From Lachnospiraceae bacterium UBA3645 (GTDB lineage: Bacteria; Bacillota; Clostridia; Lachnospirales; Lachnospiraceae), in assembly GCA_002373555.1 (NCBI GenBank), contig DFKM01000029.1, forward strand, positions 1 to 25,545: a stretch of 25,545 nucleotides of DNA, given 5' to 3'. The notes under the pieces are model-generated. The model saw nothing but the letters and a program-made list of their open reading frames with translations. It searched no databases and was not told the DNA's origin. The number at the start of each line of letters is the position of its first letter. The first letter of the stretch is position 1. The translations under genes and the position numbers were made by a program. Of the stretch, positions 22,428-25,545 are shown in pieces.

Positions 22428-23234
22428 ATGACGAACAAAAGCAAACAGCCGGTGAAGCCGGTGACCAGATCCTTTCTGAGAGGACGGCCCGTGGATGAGC
22501 GGACGGCGGGCCAGGCGGGAGGCTTTTTCGGCGTGCTGATCCTGATGTCGGTGCTGATCTTTCTGGTATCCAGCGCCATGGGAATGCAGAACAGCGTGCT
22601 GCGTATCGGGGCGAACGCCCTGATCGTGATTGTGGTGCTGCTGATTATGTACAGCAACGCCATTTCCCGGGGAACCGACGCCGTCGCCCGGGGTGAGATC
22701 CTGTACCAGCGGCAGGAAAAGGGCCAGAGCTTCACGGCCTCGGAGAAGGCGGTCTGCTTCCATCCGCTGAAGGGCTACGTCACGGGCTTTCTGGGGACCC
22801 TTCCGCTGCTGATCTGCGCCATCGCCCTGGCGGTGACGGCCCAAAGGCAGACGACGGGGATCGGCGCGCTGCCCGGATGGCTGAGCAGCTATCAGCGGCG
22901 CAGCGAGATCGGAGACGCGCTGGTGGCCTATACCGTGCGGGAGGGTATCACGCAGGAGGAAGTGCTGCGGATTATCGTGCGGATGGCCGTCATGCCCTTC
23001 GTGACCATGGTAGGATCGGAGAACCGGGACGGGCTGCTGACGGTTGAACGGCTGAGCCCCCTGCTGGTGCTGCTGCCGGCGCTGGCCTACGGCACCGGAT
23101 ATCTGCGGGGGCCGATGGAACGCACGAAGGTGCATACCGGCATTGCCCAGAGCAAGCTGGCCCGCGCCAGGAAGGAACGCCGGGAGAGAAAGGCCAGGGT
23201 GGCGAAGCCCAGAACTCCCCAGCAGCTGAACTGA
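22428..23234 (+). CDS. Membrane protein of unknown function
   Basis: I do not recognise this 268-residue protein. It has four or five hydrophobic segments (about 31-50, 57-76, 117-138, 181-197 and 209-226). A basic N-terminus precedes the first, and a strongly basic cytoplasmic-type tail follows (about 240-262, with RKERRERKAR). There is no signal peptidase site. The ATG is preceded by AAAGGAGAG. It ends two bases before rsmD, so it heads the rsmD-coaD operon. The codon style matches rsmD and coaD rather than nnr. Confidence 0.75.
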   Translation: MTNKSKQPVKPVTRSFLRGRPVDERTAGQAGGFFGVLILMSVLIFLVSSAMGMQNSVLRIGANALIVIVVLLIMYSNAISRGTDAVARGEILYQRQEKGQSFTASEKAVCFHPLKGYVTGFLGTLPLLICAIALAVTAQRQTTGIGALPGWLSSYQRRSEIGDALVAYTVREGITQEEVLRIIVRMAVMPFVTMVGSENRDGLLTVERLSPLLVLLPALAYGTGYLRGPMERTKVHTGIAQSKLARARKERRERKARVAKPRTPQQLN

Positions 23235-23236
23235 CC

Positions 23237-23839
23237 ATGCTGAGGATCATCGCGGGAATCCACCGGGGCCGCAGGTTTGAGGCGCCGGAGGGACGGGATA
23301 CACGGCCCACCCTGGACCGGGTTCGGGAGAATCTGTTCAACATGCTCCAGGGACGGTGCCTGGACGCCCGGGTGCTGGACCTGTTCGCGGGGAGCGGGGC
23401 TCTGAGCCTGGAAGCCCTGAGCCGCGGCGCGGAAACGGCGGTGCTGTGCGATCACGACCGGGAGGCCGCCCGGATCGAGAAGAAGAATATCCAGGCCCTG
23501 CGGGAGGAAAAGCGGACCCGGGTTCTGACGGGGGACTGGCGCAGGACGGTAAGCCTGCTGAGGGCCGAAGGAGCGCAGTTCGACCTGGTTTTTCTGGATC
23601 CGCCCTATGCCATGACGGATCTTCGGGAGGTGACGGAGGCGCTTCTGCCCCTCCTGGCGGAGGAGAGCATGATTGTGCTGGAGCATCAGGCGGAGGCCCG
23701 GATCCAGGCGGCGGAAGCGCTGGAGGCGGTTCGGTCCCGGAACTGGGGGTACTGCGGGGTCACCTTTTTCCGGCCAAAGCCGGCCGGAGAGGATGAAAGC
23801 CCCTGCGCCGGCGAAGAAAGGAATGAAGCAAAAGAATGA
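23237..23839 (+). CDS. rsmD: 16S rRNA (guanine-966-N2)-methyltransferase
   Basis: RsmD methylates G966 of 16S rRNA with S-adenosylmethionine. The 200-residue protein has the RsmD N-terminus (MLRIIAGIHRGRRFEAPEG), the R-P-T-x-D-R-V-R-E-N-L-F-N-M-L segment (23-37), the SAM-binding motif VLDLFAGSGALSLEAL (46-61) and the N6/N2-methylase catalytic motif DPPY (121-124). The start lies two bases after the previous stop with no strong own ribosome binding site, so translational coupling is likely. It overlaps coaD by four bases (ATGA). The rsmD-coaD pairing is a classic bacterial arrangement. Confidence 0.95.
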   Translation: MLRIIAGIHRGRRFEAPEGRDTRPTLDRVRENLFNMLQGRCLDARVLDLFAGSGALSLEALSRGAETAVLCDHDREAARIEKKNIQALREEKRTRVLTGDWRRTVSLLRAEGAQFDLVFLDPPYAMTDLREVTEALLPLLAEESMIVLEHQAEARIQAAEALEAVRSRNWGYCGVTFFRPKPAGEDESPCAGEERNEAKE

Positions 23840-24315
23840 GCAGCTGCGTGATTCCGGGATCCTTTGATCCGGTGACCCGGGGCCACATGGACCTGATTCG
23901 CCGGGCGGCGGCAGTTTTTGATCACGTCACCGTGGTGGTGATGGTCAATATCCGCAAGAGCGGCGTCTTCACCCCGGAGGAGCGGGCGGAGATGCTTCGG
24001 AAGGCCTGCGGCGGGGAGCCTCGGGTGCGGGTGGAGATATGGAGCGGACTGCTGGCGGACTATCTGCGGGAGAAAAACGAAAGAATTGTGATCCGGGGAG
24101 TCCGGGGCGTCGGGGAATATGACAGCGAGGTGATTTCCGCCCAGGCGAACCGGATGCTGAACCCGGAGACGGAAACCCTGCTGATGCCGGCCGGAGAGGG
24201 GTATAACTGGATTTCCTCCTCGGCGGTGCGGGAGATCGCGGCCTTTGGCGGGGATATCCGGCCATTCATTCCCCGGGAATGCGCGGAGGAAATCTTGATG
24301 CGGCTGGCGAAATAA
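23836..24315 (+). CDS. coaD: Phosphopantetheine adenylyltransferase
   Basis: CoaD transfers AMP from ATP to 4'-phosphopantetheine in the penultimate step of coenzyme A synthesis. The 159-residue protein has the nucleotidyltransferase motif GSFDPVTRGHMDL, in which TRGH (14-17) is the T/H-x-G-H ATP site. It also has VFTPEERAEML, the substrate loop VIRGVRGVGEYDSE and the second ATP motif ISSSAVRE (126-133). The ATG overlaps the rsmD stop as ATGA. The next gene follows after 33 bases containing AGGAGGAG. In contrast to upstream genes, only about 5 of its 12 Ile codons are ATC. Confidence 0.97.
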   Translation: MSSCVIPGSFDPVTRGHMDLIRRAAAVFDHVTVVVMVNIRKSGVFTPEERAEMLRKACGGEPRVRVEIWSGLLADYLREKNERIVIRGVRGVGEYDSEVISAQANRMLNPETETLLMPAGEGYNWISSSAVREIAAFGGDIRPFIPRECAEEILMRLAK

Positions 24316-24348
24316 TATGCCAGAGCTTTCAGGCAGGAGGAGAGCAGG

Positions 24349-25119
24349 ATGGAGACACCGAGAAGAAGATCACAGAACAGGGACGAGAGGGAAGAACAGG
24401 AGCAGAGCGCTCCGGAGGAAACCCGGAGCGAGCGGCCTTCCCGGGCGCAGACCTCGGACATCAAGGGGCCGGAGAACTGCGTCAAGGCTGTGCGCGTGAT
24501 GATGCAGGAGCTGATGAACGCCAAAAAATCCCTGATCAACAGCGATAACTGCGTGGTGAACCGGAGCGTCTTGCAGGCGCAGCTGAGCTATCTGGACGAA
24601 AATCTGCCGGACACCGTGAAAAAGGCGGCGGAGATCGTGCGCCAGGAGGAGACCATCCGCACGGAGATGGAGGAGAAGCGGAACCAGATTCTGTCGGAGG
24701 CCCAGGCCCGGGGCCAGCAGATGGTGATCGAGGCCAACAGCCAGGCCCAGAGCACCGTTGAGAAGGCAAACCAGGAAGCCAAGGCGCTGATGGATCGGGC
24801 GACCCAGGAGGGGAACGCACTGATGGACCGGGCGAACCAGGAAGCGACGGCCTGCGTCGAGGCGGCCCGGGCGGAGGCGGCCCGGATGCTGGAAGACGCG
24901 GACAAGAAGGCCCGGCAGATGATTGAAGAGGAGAATATCATGCGCAGGGCCCGGGTGGAAAGCGATGAGATCCGGCAGAAGGCGCAGGAGGAAACCACCC
25001 AGCTGCGGAAGAATACGCTGGATTTCGTGGACAGGCAGCTGATGGACGCGGACAGGGCCATCAGCGAGATGCTCAACGCCATCCGCCTGGAGCGCAACGA
25101 GGTTCGAAACCGGAGATAA
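24349..25119 (+). CDS. Coiled-coil protein with 11-residue repeats downstream of coaD
   Basis: This soluble 256-residue protein has a charged N-terminus (1-40) and a helical middle. Residues 118-194 hold at least seven consecutive 11-residue repeats with Ala at the first position (such as ANQEAKALMDR, ATQEGNALMDR, ANQEATACVEA). The hendecad pattern predicts a long right-handed coiled coil like the stalk of the ATP synthase b subunit or the E/H subunits of V-type ATPases. Such proteins downstream of coaD are often named ATPase or DivIVA-like by similarity alone; no nucleotide site is visible. It has no membrane segment, so a scaffold role near division or the membrane is only a guess. AGGAGGAG precedes the ATG, and a terminator follows. 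It is the last gene of the rsmD-coaD unit. Confidence 0.8.
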   Translation: METPRRRSQNRDEREEQEQSAPEETRSERPSRAQTSDIKGPENCVKAVRVMMQELMNAKKSLINSDNCVVNRSVLQAQLSYLDENLPDTVKKAAEIVRQEETIRTEMEEKRNQILSEAQARGQQMVIEANSQAQSTVEKANQEAKALMDRATQEGNALMDRANQEATACVEAARAEAARMLEDADKKARQMIEEENIMRRARVESDEIRQKAQEETTQLRKNTLDFVDRQLMDADRAISEMLNAIRLERNEVRNRR

Positions 25120-25139
25120 GAACAGGACAGGATTACGCG

Positions 25140-25173
25140 GCATCCCCGGCTTAAGGCCAGGGGATGCTTTTTT
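25140..25173 (+). terminator. Rho-independent terminator after the coiled-coil gene
   Basis: The stem GCATCCCC (25140-25147) pairs with GGGGATGC (25160-25167), a small GGC/GCC stem lies in the loop, and a T6 run follows. Confidence 0.9.
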
Positions 25174-25221
25174 AGCGGGATTTTTCCGGGAAAAGACCTT
25201 TGTATCTTTTCCGTACTTTAC

Positions 25222-25250
25222 TTGACTTTCAGGCCCGCAGGGATTATTTA
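25222..25250 (+). promoter_or_regulatory. Predicted promoter of the chorismate mutase gene
   Basis: TTGACT (25222-25227) and TATTTA (25245-25250) are 17 bases apart. The resulting leader would be about 110 bases and contains a 17-codon frame (25313-25366) rich in Arg but without Phe, Tyr or Trp codons. No T-box or attenuator pair was recognised. Confidence 0.45.
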
Positions 25251-25369
25251 TTTTGGGTAACTGAAGACGGGAGAGGGACCGGGCGGCTTCCGGGCGGCAG
25301 GAAAAAGAAAAAATGCGCCGTCGCAGGAGCAACCGGGATCCGGCGGAGCCCGGGGAAGGACAGTAGAAG

Positions 25370-25545
25370 ATGAACGAGCTGGAAGAAGCCCGGAAGATCA
25401 TTAATCAGACGGATGAACAGATGGCGGAGCTGTTTGCGCGGCGCATGGAGGCCGTGCGGCAGATCGCGGCCTATAAGAAGGAAAAAGGACTGCCCGTCCG
25501 GGACCCGGCCCGGGAGGAGGCGCTGATCGCCCGCAACCGGCAGAG
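25370..25545 (+). CDS. Chorismate mutase domain (AroQ type), 5' part, runs off the window
   Basis: The 58 visible residues form the first helix and turn of an AroQ-type chorismate mutase, which rearranges chorismate to prephenate for Phe and Tyr synthesis. The pattern is INQTDEQMAELFARRMEAVRQIAAYKKEKGLPVRDPAREEALI. It contains the Arg at the end of the first helix region (RRMEAVRQIA), the active-site Lys in YKKEKG and the conserved D-P-x-R-E. The ATG follows AAGGACAG. Because the 3' end is missing it could be a free mutase, a P-protein (mutase plus prephenate dehydratase) or another fusion. Confidence 0.85.
   Translation, partial: MNELEEARKIINQTDEQMAELFARRMEAVRQIAAYKKEKGLPVRDPAREEALIARNRQ

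Noticed and set aside
25120..25369. T-box or tryptophan/phenylalanine attenuator before the chorismate mutase gene
   Set aside because: No T-box core, no aromatic codon run and no terminator/antiterminator pair after the predicted promoter.

Overview
The window looks like a chromosomal stretch from a Gram-positive anaerobe of the Clostridia, with a Lachnospiraceae-like feel. The evidence is strong AGGAGG-type ribosome binding sites, a Rex redox repressor, an ABC-F ATPase of the YdiF type, an alanine racemase followed later by rsmD-coaD, short intergenic gaps and a moderately high G+C content with ATC/CCG-biased codons. I cannot name a species. No rRNA, tRNA, CRISPR array, transposase or phage gene was seen.

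Layout. Positions 1-6.9 kb hold amino-acid metabolism genes: the 3' end of ilvC, a palindromic repeat element, thrC, the alanine aminotransferase alaA and a CobD/HisC-type aminotransferase-fold enzyme overlapping mntP. An ABC-F ATPase follows on the minus strand. Positions 6.9-18.9 kb form an accessory catabolic island. It contains a prolyl-tRNA editing protein (YbaK/ProX family), a Cgl0159-like barrel protein, a GntR/FCD regulator, a pyrroline-5-carboxylate reductase, a Gfo/Idh/MocA dehydrogenase, an unrecognised Cys-rich protein and a complete TRAP transporter (small permease, large permease, binding lipoprotein). A divergent M20-family protein and an N-acyl-D-amino-acid deacylase-type amidohydrolase lie on the minus strand. 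Positions 19.0-25.5 kb are housekeeping: rex, nnr (NAD(P)HX repair), alr, a membrane protein of unknown function, rsmD, coaD, a coiled-coil protein and the 5' end of a chorismate mutase gene.

The most interesting signal is a shared near-palindrome, ATATATC-N3-GATATAT. It lies just downstream of the predicted -10 boxes of three separate transcription units in the island: the tRNA-editing gene, the dehydrogenase-TRAP operon and the M20 gene. A weaker copy lies in front of the barrel-protein gene. This suggests one regulon, plausibly controlled by the GntR/FCD protein encoded in its middle. The gene content (TRAP uptake, two amide-hydrolase families, an NAD(P)-dependent dehydrogenase, a P5C-reductase-like enzyme and a tRNA-Pro proofreading protein) suggests use of a carboxylated, amino-acid-like compound, possibly proline-like or N-acylated. 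The substrate is inference only. The M20 protein appears to lack the catalytic Glu-Glu pair, so its role may not be classical hydrolysis.

The codon style changes near the 3' end of alr (about 22.2 kb). This could be recombination, transfer or an assembly join.
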